From positions 1 through 58,001 of the forward strand of contig JBFWML010000009.1 in NCBI GenBank assembly GCA_050251635.1: 58,001 nt of DNA, in the 5' to 3' direction. A program made the position numbers and the translations under genes. Position 1 is the stretch's first letter. Each line of letters starts with the position of its first letter. Under the pieces are notes generated by a model. It saw nothing but the letters and a program-made list of their open reading frames with translations, ran no database searches and was not told the DNA's origin. The DNA comes from JBFWML01 sp050251635. Lineage in GTDB: Bacteria; Campylobacterota; Campylobacteria; Campylobacterales; SZUA-545. Positions 6,150-12,984 of the stretch are shown here, one piece after another.

Positions 6150-6364
6150 TGCTCCCCGCCTTGATGCCTTTTAGGGCGCGTAGGCTCAATCTTAAGCTTC
6201 TCGCACATATGGGCATACAACAAGTCTTCGACTTCATCCAACGAGCTGGATATAACTGCCACCGCAACCATGGACATAAATTTCTGATACCTTTCGGGGC
6301 TAACAGCCAGCCTCTCTTGTCCGCACTCGGCGCACGCATCTGTTGTTGTCTGTACTTTACTCAT
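6146..6364 (-). CDS. 72-aa hypothetical protein with a CxxC pair
   Basis: A small protein with CAEC near residue 11 and a further Cys at about 54; the remainder is helical (ERYQKFMSMVAVAVISSSLD). It is locked between the putative initiator gene and virB5 by 4-bp overlaps on both sides (ATGA type), which strongly suggests it is real and co-translated. The single CxxC is not enough for a classical zinc ribbon. Function unknown. Confidence 0.65.
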   Translation of the reverse strand: MSKVQTTTDACAECGQERLAVSPERYQKFMSMVAVAVISSSLDEVEDLLYAHMCEKLKIEPTRPKRHQGGEQ

Positions 6365-7260
6365 GAGCCATTGCTCCTTTCTTTTGCTGCGAGAACAGTC
6401 TCCGGGGTCACCACAACGTCATGGCCCCCGAATAACGCCAAGTAACGGCCCTTCTCGCTGTTGTATTTGACGATTCCGTCAAAACTGTGCTGATAGCCAT
6501 CGATTTCTACTTTTGCGCCTCCTTGTTTGATGTAGGCGGCAATCGCCGCTTCGGTCTGCTTCTGGTCGTAGCCTTCTTGATATTCCTCAACGCCCTCGAA
6601 GCTGCCGGCAGTCAAAAGCCGTTTTATTTTGGCCCTGTAAGCGTGTTTGTCGTTGATGGGTTTCTTTTGCGCGTGGCATGAAACAATGTAGTCAACCAAA
6701 CCGTTTTCGGGTTCGGCCGGTTTGGGTTCTACTGCTTCGATCGGCTTGGGGGATTTGGATTTAGCCGGTTGGGATTGGGCGGGCTTTAGCGGAGCTGGAG
6801 GCTCCTGCTCTTTGCCTTGAATCTGGAGAGTCAACTCTTTAATCCGCTCCACCAGCTTAAGCGCCTCTTCCGGTTCGGCGGAGATCAAAGCCAGCTTGAG
6901 CGCGTGTAGTTCGCTTTGGGGTGACGGCGTTGCGCCCTCTTTCCGCCCATAAATCTCGGCCAGAAACTCCTCACGCCGCCACGTCGTTACGACCGTGTAG
7001 GTGTAGCCGCTGCGGTGGTTGGGTTTTTTGGTCAAAACGCCCAGCCTACAAAGCTCGCCCTTTAGGTTTTGAATCGTTTGGCGCCCCATGCCCGTAATAA
7101 GCGAAAGCCGTGCATTGGAAGGGAAGGCATTGCCTCTAGCGCCGCCGTGCATCAGCAGCGCATCCACGATCTTCTTTTGCGCACCGGTGAGGTAGCGCAG
7201 AAATTGCGGGTATGTTTGGAACGGATGCGTAAAGTCCCGTTCGACCTCAAGACGATCCAA
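6361..7260 (-). CDS. Putative replication initiator with N-terminal winged helix
   Basis: A 299-aa protein. Residues about 24-85 form a winged helix of the HTH_36 type seen in plasmid and phage replication proteins (AQKKIVDALLMHGG, then PSNARLSLITGMGRQTIQNL). A proline/lysine-rich linker (about 155-190) joins it to a C-terminal domain of unknown type (about 190-295). The start is a TTG; the same start-to-motif distance is kept in the truncated copy at 239-340, which supports it. The gene heads the leftward cluster with a 4-bp overlap to the next gene. Initiation at the iterons at 2712-2816 is the obvious hypothesis. It might instead be a transcriptional regulator of the transfer genes. Confidence 0.55.
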   Translation of the reverse strand: MDRLEVERDFTHPFQTYPQFLRYLTGAQKKIVDALLMHGGARGNAFPSNARLSLITGMGRQTIQNLKGELCRLGVLTKKPNHRSGYTYTVVTTWRREEFLAEIYGRKEGATPSPQSELHALKLALISAEPEEALKLVERIKELTLQIQGKEQEPPAPLKPAQSQPAKSKSPKPIEAVEPKPAEPENGLVDYIVSCHAQKKPINDKHAYRAKIKRLLTAGSFEGVEEYQEGYDQKQTEAAIAAYIKQGGAKVEIDGYQHSFDGIVKYNSEKGRYLALFGGHDVVVTPETVLAAKERSNGS

Positions 7261-7264
7261 GCGA

Positions 7265-7522
7265 TTAACCGGCGATCAGCTTTTCGAATTCGCGGGTACG
7301 AACAAGCAGTTTCGTTCCGGCGTGGCCAAATGCGTTTGGATGCTCTTTTTTTGTTTTTCGCAACCACGCTTCACTAACACCGTAGCGGGCAGCCGCCTCT
7401 TTGAGTGGAATTGTCTCCTCTGCTCCCTGCTTGCCAACACTGCCCAGGATCTTGGCAAGTTCTGTGCGGATCATTGTTTGAAGCTCTGCTCGAAAGCCGG
7501 TTAGATCAATAGTCGCCGTCAT
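7265..7522 (-). CDS. Small helix-turn-helix protein, excisionase-like
   Basis: An 85-aa protein. Residues about 40-62 (LKEAAARYGVSEAWLRKTKK) form a helix-turn-helix with the aromatic/basic wing typical of MerR/AlpA/Xis-like DNA-binding proteins; the remaining C-terminus (LLVRTREFEKLIAG) matches the end of that fold. An AAAGGA ribosome-binding site precedes the ATG. It lies 4 bp upstream of the putative initiator gene and diverges from the CI-like repressor gene, an arrangement reminiscent of phage or ICE control regions. It may act as excisionase or as activator of the cluster. Confidence 0.6.
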   Translation of the reverse strand: MTATIDLTGFRAELQTMIRTELAKILGSVGKQGAEETIPLKEAAARYGVSEAWLRKTKKEHPNAFGHAGTKLLVRTREFEKLIAG

Positions 7523-7651
7523 TGTTTTTCCTTTCGGTGCAATGCGATATAATCAAAGCCCATGCAAAAGCATGAAAAATGATTACATCCTGATATGAAA
7601 TTAGTTATCCTATCTCAATATGAGATTATTTGTCAAGGGGAATTTTTTGCC
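7523..7651. promoter_or_regulatory. Divergent control region with two palindromes
   Basis: Between the leftward HTH gene and the rightward CI-like gene are CATGC-AAAA-GCATG (7561-7574) and ATCTCA-ATA-TGAGAT (7612-7626), plus a rightward TATAAT at 7548-7553. The second palindrome is placed where a repressor would block both promoters. The CI-like protein encoded next door is the probable ligand. An eight-codon frame at 7572-7598 is too short to support. Confidence 0.55.
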
Positions 7652-8071
7652 GTGGAATCAATGACTGCCAATGAGCTACTCGACAGAATCAAAGATTTGT
7701 ATGGAATAAAGTCTGACACAGCATTAGCTGAAAAGCTTGGTGTCGCACAGAATACGGTGTCAGGGTGGCGAGCTAGAAATGCTATCCCTCCGATTCTTGA
7801 GCGCATAATTGGATTAAATGATATATCTCTAGATGAGATTATTAAAGGGGTACACACTTCAGGAAAAAACAGTCCAGCCATCGTAGGCGCTAGAGCTAGG
7901 GTGTCATACGAACGGAAATCAACACAGTCAGACAATATATTCAAGGCCCTCGAATCAAGTCATTCTGACCTCTACCGGAGTCTTGAGTTTGCGGTGAACT
8001 GTGCAAACGACGATGAAAAAAAGGCAAAATTGAACGAAATGCTCAAGCAATTCATCAAGGAGACGTTATGA
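7652..8071 (+). CDS. CI-like repressor with N-terminal helix-turn-helix
   Basis: A 139-aa protein if started at the GTG at 7652, which has AGGGGA 10 bp upstream; an ATG at 7661 removes three residues. Residues about 5-60 match the N-terminal DNA-binding domain of phage CI-type repressors (LAEKLGVAQNTVSGWRARN). There is no LexA-type peptidase domain. Residues 75-90 carry the motif NSPAIVGARARVSY, repeated in altered form in the next protein. The C-terminus is a charged helix. It is coupled to the next gene by a 4-bp overlap with AAGGAG before it. I infer a lysogeny-type regulator of the element. Confidence 0.7.
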   Translation: MESMTANELLDRIKDLYGIKSDTALAEKLGVAQNTVSGWRARNAIPPILERIIGLNDISLDEIIKGVHTSGKNSPAIVGARARVSYERKSTQSDNIFKALESSHSDLYRSLEFAVNCANDDEKKAKLNEMLKQFIKETL

Positions 8072-8814
8072 AGCCAGCCAAAAAAATGTCGTCCCTCGTC
8101 TCAACAAATGGAGATAGCAGCCCGGCAATCATGGGCAGTCATGCGAGCGTGAGTTACAACTCTATCAACAAACCAAACACGAAATATCGCCTATTTGACC
8201 CTTACTGGTGGAGAACACTAACAATAGTTCTGCTTGCTGCTTCCGTTGTGTTTGTTTCAGCTATTCACTACCTCGTGGGTGATGTTAGAATCATTGCCGC
8301 TTTAATGTTCGGCTGGTTTTTGCTGGCCGGTTTTACCTACTACTGGTCGTGGGCGGAAAAAGCTTTTGACCTTTATACTTATCACAAAGACTCACCCATC
8401 GAAACAGACAGGGGTGACAGCTATGAGTGGTCAGAGATTCAAGAAGTCCGCTCCTACAACAGAACCGTTGAGCTTTTGATTGGTGCGGCATGGGTAAAGC
8501 TGGTTTTCGCGAAGTCATCCGATCAGGAGGGTTTTCTAGAAAAGTGCGGGACGAGAAAGATTCATATCAGTAAGTTCGATCAGCACCCCGAACGCGAACC
8601 CCTAAACTGGTCAAACTGGTGGAAGCCGAATCTGTTCATTGCCGCAGGGATATTTCTCTTTGCATGGCTGGCAAAGGGCGGCGCAATTCCCGTTGAGTGG
8701 TTTAGATGGGTCATAATCGGCACCCCGCTTTTATGGGGAGCCTTTTTGGTGTACACAATTCTTAAACTGAACGGTTTTGCTGGCGCTCCGGTACAAACAA
8801 GTAAACCACAATAA
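8068..8814 (+). CDS. Membrane protein coupled to the CI-like repressor
   Basis: A 248-aa protein with four predicted spans in two pairs (about residues 50-70 and 75-95; about 190-207 and 213-232) separated by a cytoplasmic-sized domain of some 95 residues with no recognised motif. Residues about 18-30 (SSPAIMGSHASVSY) repeat the motif of the upstream repressor at protein level while the DNA has diverged. The pair therefore appears functionally linked: the membrane protein may sequester the repressor or sense a signal for it. This is inference; I do not know the family. Confidence 0.6.
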   Translation: MKPAKKMSSLVSTNGDSSPAIMGSHASVSYNSINKPNTKYRLFDPYWWRTLTIVLLAASVVFVSAIHYLVGDVRIIAALMFGWFLLAGFTYYWSWAEKAFDLYTYHKDSPIETDRGDSYEWSEIQEVRSYNRTVELLIGAAWVKLVFAKSSDQEGFLEKCGTRKIHISKFDQHPEREPLNWSNWWKPNLFIAAGIFLFAWLAKGGAIPVEWFRWVIIGTPLLWGAFLVYTILKLNGFAGAPVQTSKPQ

Positions 8815-8839
8815 CACAGCGTGTACCGAAACCAAAAGG

Positions 8840-8859
8840 CGGTTACCAAAGCGGTTACC
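8840..8859 (+). repeat. Tandem CGGTTACC direct repeat near the tRNA-Leu gene
   Basis: CGGTTACC occurs at 8840-8847 and 8852-8859, a 12-bp period. It lies about 65 bp from the 3' end of tRNA-Leu, the side where integrases place arm-type binding sites. Two copies alone are weak evidence. Confidence 0.4.
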
Positions 8860-8923
8860 GCTTGAAATTTAAGTGAGTTTTAGAAGCTGGATTTTTCGGA
8901 AGAAAGCCTGATTAAAAGAAGAG

Positions 8924-9008
<85 letters not shown>

Positions 9009-9027
9009 AAACAATAAAAAATCAAAG

Positions 9028-9104
9028 TGGCGACCCCGGCAGGACTCGAACCTGCGACCAACGGCTTAGAAGGCCGTTGCTCTATCCAGCTGAGCTACGG
9101 AGTC
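9028..9104 (-). tRNA. tRNA-Arg (UCU)
   Basis: Acceptor GACTCCG/CGGGGTC, anticodon stem ACGGC/GCCGT with loop CTTCTAA (anticodon UCU, reading AGA), GTTCGAGTC T-loop region and encoded CCA. Confidence 0.95.
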
Positions 9105-9111
9105 ACACGCG

Positions 9112-9188
9112 TGGTGCGCCCGAAGGGAGTCGAACCCCTAACCTACGGATCCGAAGTCCGTTGCTCTATCCAATTGAGCTACGGGCGC
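9112..9188 (-). tRNA. tRNA-Arg (UCG)
   Basis: Acceptor GCGCCCG/CGGGCGC, anticodon stem ACGGA/TCCGT with loop CTTCGGA (anticodon UCG, reading CGA), encoded CCA. Eight bases separate it from the next tRNA, so the cluster is surely one transcript. Confidence 0.95.
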
Positions 9189-9216
9189 AACAGGAGTTCC
9201 GGACAGGGGGAAAACA

Positions 9217-9294
9217 TGGGGTGGATGACCGGGATCGAACCGGCGACCTTCAGAGCCACAATCTGACGCTCTAACCGACTGAGCTACAACCACC
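9217..9294 (-). tRNA. tRNA-His (GUG)
   Basis: The anticodon loop TTGTGGC gives GUG. The extra G at -1 (9294) opposite discriminator C is present, as needed by histidyl-tRNA synthetase, and CCA is encoded. The acceptor stem GTGGTTG/CATCCAC has one T/T mismatch at the fifth pair. Confidence 0.93.
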
Positions 9295-9315
9295 ATAAAA
9301 GAACTGACCCCGGGA

Positions 9316-9392
9316 TGGTCGGGATGACAGGATTCGAACCTGCGGCCCCTTGGTCCCAAACCAAGTGCGCTACCAGACTGCGCTACATCCCG
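9316..9392 (-). tRNA. tRNA-Pro (UGG)
   Basis: Acceptor CGGGATG/CATCCCG, with the CTTGG/CCAAG anticodon stem around TTTGGGA (anticodon UGG), GTTCGAATC T-loop region and encoded CCA. It is first in the leftward tRNA transcript. Confidence 0.95.
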
Positions 9393-9429
9393 GATTGGAA
9401 GGGTGGAATCATAACCAAGAGAAGCTTAT

Positions 9430-9458
9430 TTGTCAATCGCTTTTTCGCGTGCTATGAT
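9430..9458 (+). promoter_or_regulatory. Sigma-70 promoter of the SET-domain gene
   Basis: TTGTCA (9430-9435), 17-bp spacer, TATGAT (9453-9458): a near-consensus promoter. Because it covers the ATG codons at 9430 and 9454, these cannot be the true start of the next gene. Confidence 0.7.
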
Positions 9459-9486
9459 TGCGTCAATTTTTACGACGGAGCGCGCC

Positions 9487-9954
9487 TTGCCCCTGACCAT
9501 CAAATCCTGCACCCTGCGCGGAAATCATGTGATCGCCAACCGCTTTATGAAAAAGGGCGAACTGCGCATCCCCATCGATTCGGGCGAACTGATCCCCGTC
9601 GAAGAGATGGACGACAGCTACTACGCGCTGCAAATCAGCGAAACCCACTTTATCGGCACCAAAGAGCCCGATTTTGAGGATGCCACCTGTTTTCTCAACC
9701 ACTCCTGCAACCCCAACCTCGCCTTTGAAAACGGCGAACCGGTGCTGGTCAACCGGGTCGATATCCACCCCGGCGACGAACTGACGTGGGATTACAGCAC
9801 CTCCATCGACGACGGCAACTTCGCCATGACCTGCCACTGCAAAAGCGATCGCTGCCGGGGCACCATCACCTCGTTCGGGGAGCTGCCCGAAGCTGAGCGC
9901 AAGCGGCTTTTACCCCTTGCGCTGGCCTTTATCCAAAAACGTTATCAGAACTGA
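9487..9954 (+). CDS. SET-domain protein methyltransferase
   Basis: A 155-aa protein if begun at the TTG at 9487, which has GGAG six bases upstream and lies downstream of the promoter at 9430-9458. It has the SET signature NHSCNPN (cofactor and pseudoknot motif), GDELTWDY with the catalytic-site tyrosine, and a post-SET-like CHCKSDRCRG cysteine cluster that could bind zinc. SET proteins methylate lysines with S-adenosylmethionine. Bacterial members modify ribosomal or DNA-associated proteins or are of unknown target. Here nothing in the neighbourhood indicates the substrate. The 3' end overlaps the convergent thiG by 10 bp. Confidence 0.85.
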   Translation: MPLTIKSCTLRGNHVIANRFMKKGELRIPIDSGELIPVEEMDDSYYALQISETHFIGTKEPDFEDATCFLNHSCNPNLAFENGEPVLVNRVDIHPGDELTWDYSTSIDDGNFAMTCHCKSDRCRGTITSFGELPEAERKRLLPLALAFIQKRYQN

Positions 9955-10721
9955 ATCATCCCGTTCACGGGCGAGCTGGCGGTGGCGTAGGGTTTTTTAG
10001 GAATCCTTCCGGCAAGGTAACTCATCCGCCCGGCCCGAACCGCGTCGCGCATCGCCTGCGCCATCAGCACCGGATCTTTCGCCTGCGCGATCGCCGTGTT
10101 GGTCAAAACCCCGTCGGCCCCCAATTCCATCGCGATCGCCGCGTCCGACGCGCAGCCGACACCGGCATCCACCAGCACCGGCACCTTCACCGCCTCTTTG
10201 ACGAACACGACGTTATAGCGGCTTTGAATCCCCAGCCCGCTGCCGATCGGGCTTGCTAAGGGCATCACCGCTGCCGCCCCGGCGCTCTCAAGCCGCTTAG
10301 CCATAATCGGGTCGTCGGTGGAATAAACCATCACCGTAAAACCCTCTTTGGCCAGCACCTCGCACGCTTTGAGGGTTTCGAACACGTCGGGGTAGAGGGT
10401 TTTGGCCGTATCGCCGATCACCTCCAGCTTAATCAGGTCGATCCCCGTCGCCTCGCGCACCAGCCTAAAGGTGGTGATCGCTTCGTCGGCGGTGGTGCAG
10501 CCCGCGCTGTTGGGCAGCAGCTTGACGTTGGTGTCTTTGAAATAATCCAGCAGATTTTCCTCGTGGGGGTTGGTGATATTCACGCGCCGAACCGCCACGG
10601 TAATCAGCTCCGATTCGCTCGCCAGTGTGGCTTCGCGGGTGGTTTTAAAATCCGGGTATTTGCCGCTGCCCACGATCAGGCGGCTGTTTAGGGTATAGTT
10701 GCCGATTTTTAGCGTATGCAT
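9945..10721 (-). CDS. thiG: Thiazole synthase ThiG
   Basis: A 258-aa TIM-barrel protein of the usual ThiG length. It makes the thiazole phosphate of thiamine from 1-deoxy-D-xylulose 5-phosphate, dehydroglycine and the sulfur carried by ThiS. Recognisable pieces are LIVGSGKY at the start, NSAGC, the Schiff-base lysine in IKLEVIGD (about residue 96-103), MPLASPIGSGLG (phosphate binding) and VDAGVG. It is a single leftward gene here; thiS lies 9 kb away at 19378. A 36-bp gap separates it from the MATE gene upstream. Confidence 0.95.
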   Translation of the reverse strand: MHTLKIGNYTLNSRLIVGSGKYPDFKTTREATLASESELITVAVRRVNITNPHEENLLDYFKDTNVKLLPNSAGCTTADEAITTFRLVREATGIDLIKLEVIGDTAKTLYPDVFETLKACEVLAKEGFTVMVYSTDDPIMAKRLESAGAAAVMPLASPIGSGLGIQSRYNVVFVKEAVKVPVLVDAGVGCASDAAIAMELGADGVLTNTAIAQAKDPVLMAQAMRDAVRAGRMSYLAGRIPKKPYATASSPVNGMIQF

Positions 10722-10757
10722 CGTCGCCTCCGTAGTTTTTTGGGCGATTGTAACCGC

Positions 10758-12083
10758 TTACACCTTGACGCTTTTCCACCGCCCGCGCCGGAAGACCGCA
10801 AAGAGCCAAATCGCGCGAACCCAGGTTTCAAAAAGAATCACCAGCCAAACAAACAGCACGCTCTGTAGCCACACCGCCAGCGCCACCGCCGGGATAATGC
10901 GGAAAAACCACATCGACAGCAGATTGATTTTTAAACTGGTGCGGCTGTCCCCCGCCCCGCGAAAGGCCCCGCTAAGCACAAAGGCCACCCCCAGCGGCAC
11001 CTGGCTTAAACCCACAATCTGCAGATAAAGCGCCCCCTCGGCGATCGCCTCCGCATCATCGGAAAAAACCGCCATCAAGGGGTGGGCGAAGATCACCATC
11101 AAAAGCCCCGCCAGACCCATCAGCACCCCGGCGCTCAGCGCGGTAAAGAGCGCGTCCTTTTCGGCCTCTTCGGGTTTTTTGGCCCCCAACTGGCGGCCCG
11201 TTAAGGCCATCGCCGCGATCGTAAAACCGATGCCGGGCATAAAGGCCAGCCCTTCGATGCGCAGCCCCACCTGATACCCCGCCATCACCGCCGTGCCGAA
11301 GTCGGCGATAATCCGCGTAAAAATCAGAAATGACCCGTAGGTTAACAGCCGCTCGATCCCGGCGGGAATCCCCACCTTAAGCCCCCGCGCCGTCAATTCG
11401 CGGTCAAAGACCCACAAAAACGCGAAGGGGTGTTTTTTCGCCAGCATCAGCCGCGCGTAAATCAGGCTTTCCAACCACACCGCCGCCACCGTCCCCGCCG
11501 CCGCGCCGCCCACGCCAAAACCCGGCAGCCCGAAGGCGCCAAAGATCAAAACGTAGCTGATCGCCATATTCAAAAAGCTCATCGCAATCTTGATTTTCAG
11601 CGGCGTGCGGATGTCGGCGTGGGCGCTAAAGGCGCTAAAAACAATCTGGTTGATCATCATCGCCGGCAGGGCAAAGGCCAGCACAAACAGATAGGTTTCC
11701 CCCAGCTCCCCCACACGGCCGCCCGCATTCATCAGCCAAAAGGGCAGATCGGCAAAGGTAGCCGCCAGCACCACCGCCGGAACCGCCAAGGCCAGCGACA
11801 GCAGCAAAAAGGTCGAAAAAACCCGTGACGCCTGCGCCTCTTCGCCGCCGCCTAGAAAACGGCTCATCAGCGCGTTGGAGCCCACATACAAAATGCCCAT
11901 GATCGTGTAAAAAAGCCCCGTAAACTGCAGCCCGATCCCCACCGCAGCCGTGGCGGCCACCTCAAGCCGCCCCACCATCACCAGATCGATGAGTACCTGA
12001 AGCATATCCACAAAGGCGCCCAAGGCCGCAGGCAGGCTCAGTTTCATTACGCGGTTAAAACGCTCCCGGTCAAAAAAGGGCAA
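10758..12083 (-). CDS. MATE-family multidrug/Na+ efflux pump
   Basis: A 441-aa protein with twelve hydrophobic spans arranged in two homologous halves, as in NorM/DinF-type MATE transporters. Supporting motifs are PAALGAFVDMLQVLIDLVMVG near the N-terminus (as separate words PAALGAF and DLVMVGRL), SRFLGGGE after span 2, and LSGAFRGAGDSRTSL before span 11. Its substrate cannot be told. The start is TTG with AAGGA upstream. It may be co-transcribed with thiG downstream (37 bp), though no functional link is evident. Confidence 0.9.
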   Translation of the reverse strand: MPFFDRERFNRVMKLSLPAALGAFVDMLQVLIDLVMVGRLEVAATAAVGIGLQFTGLFYTIMGILYVGSNALMSRFLGGGEEAQASRVFSTFLLLSLALAVPAVVLAATFADLPFWLMNAGGRVGELGETYLFVLAFALPAMMINQIVFSAFSAHADIRTPLKIKIAMSFLNMAISYVLIFGAFGLPGFGVGGAAAGTVAAVWLESLIYARLMLAKKHPFAFLWVFDRELTARGLKVGIPAGIERLLTYGSFLIFTRIIADFGTAVMAGYQVGLRIEGLAFMPGIGFTIAAMALTGRQLGAKKPEEAEKDALFTALSAGVLMGLAGLLMVIFAHPLMAVFSDDAEAIAEGALYLQIVGLSQVPLGVAFVLSGAFRGAGDSRTSLKINLLSMWFFRIIPAVALAVWLQSVLFVWLVILFETWVRAIWLFAVFRRGRWKSVKV

Positions 12084-12113
12084 GGGGTTCCTTCTTAAAA
12101 AGCGGGATTCTAC

Positions 12114-12128
12114 TATGATGCGGGCATG
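12114..12128 (+). promoter_or_regulatory. -10 box of a probable leaderless 32-aa gene
   Basis: TATGAT at 12114-12119 is followed after exactly 6 bp by an ATG with no ribosome-binding site. This is the same geometry as at 2903-2917. The -35 region is poor (TTCCTT at about 12089). Confidence 0.4.
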
Positions 12129-12224
12129 AAACTACTGATTGATGTTCTTGTCTGGGGCGCGGTTGCGGCGCTGTTTATTTTTATCGTCCGGGGCTATCAC
12201 CGAAAAAAAACGGGGCTGGATTAA
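12126..12224 (+). CDS. 32-aa single-span membrane peptide
   Basis: The frame from ATG 12126 to TAA 12222-12224 encodes a hydrophobic span (LLIDVLVWGAVAALFIFIV) and a basic tail (RGYHRKKTGLD), a plausible inner-membrane peptide with the positive-inside tail. Its stop codon shares the TTAA tetranucleotide with the stop of the convergent YdcF-family gene, a junction seen several times in this genome between accepted genes. The coding status is tentative: it rests on composition, junction geometry and a -10 box. I know no family. Confidence 0.42.
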   Translation: MKLLIDVLVWGAVAALFIFIVRGYHRKKTGLD

Positions 12225-12907
12225 CTCTCTTCAATCCCCGCGACATTGCTGTCGATAAAGGGGTAAATCATCCATTTGATTGTCTCCAGAAAATAGGCGC
12301 TGATGCCCTTTTCGGTTTTCCACCAGTTCTCGCGGGTGTAGCGCTCGTTGGGCGCGGCATAGCACTCGATCGCCACCGTCAGACCCGCTTTTTTAAAAAC
12401 CTTCTCAAAGGCGTAGCGCGCCCGGCGGGTGTGGAAGCCGTCGGTAGCCAAAATCAGCCGCTTCACGTCTGGCCGGTCGCTGCGGATCTTCTGCGCCACA
12501 TCCCACGCCTCATCCAGCGTGCTGGTCGCTCCGCCCTTGGTGCTGGCGATGATTTCGTGGGGGACTTGCTCATCACTTAAGGCCGAAGCGACCCGCTGCG
12601 TTTCGGTAAAAAAGTAGCGGGCAAAACGATCCGAAGGCTCCCGCACGCTGGTGACCCAAACCACCGGCCCATAGCCCTGACGGTAGGCCTCCACCGCGCC
12701 GGGGGTGCGGCTGAGCGGCTCGCCGCCCAGAAGAACGATCGCATCCGCCCCCGGCCGGGCGTTGTCAACCTCAAAAAGCTTGGGATACTGGGACAAAATC
12801 CAAGGCAGCTGCCAAAGCGCAACCGCCAGCGCCGCTGCAATGATAAGCCAGCCCTTAAACCCTGCGCGCGCCGATTTTTTTGTGCCTTCGATAACCATGA
12901 ATCGCAT
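12221..12907 (-). CDS. YdcF/SanA-family (DUF218) membrane-anchored protein
   Basis: A 228-aa protein with one N-terminal span (WLIIAAALAVALWQLPWIL, about residues 20-38) and a DUF218 domain (about 50-215). Family hallmarks visible are DAIVLLGGEP at its start, STLDEAWDVA, and LILATDGFHTRRARYAFEK. Members such as ElyC and SanA act in envelope or peptidoglycan integrity, some probably in undecaprenyl-carrier recycling. The exact reaction is unknown. Two in-frame ATGs (12907 and 12898) are possible starts, neither with a strong ribosome-binding site. Confidence 0.82.
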   Translation of the reverse strand: MRFMVIEGTKKSARAGFKGWLIIAAALAVALWQLPWILSQYPKLFEVDNARPGADAIVLLGGEPLSRTPGAVEAYRQGYGPVVWVTSVREPSDRFARYFFTETQRVASALSDEQVPHEIIASTKGGATSTLDEAWDVAQKIRSDRPDVKRLILATDGFHTRRARYAFEKVFKKAGLTVAIECYAAPNERYTRENWWKTEKGISAYFLETIKWMIYPFIDSNVAGIEES

Positions 12908-12984
12908 TTTACCATTAAGTAATAATAGAATAAAATCTTTCTTTAAGAATTCGTGCGTTTTTTCAAAAACAAGAGGGGGTCTTG

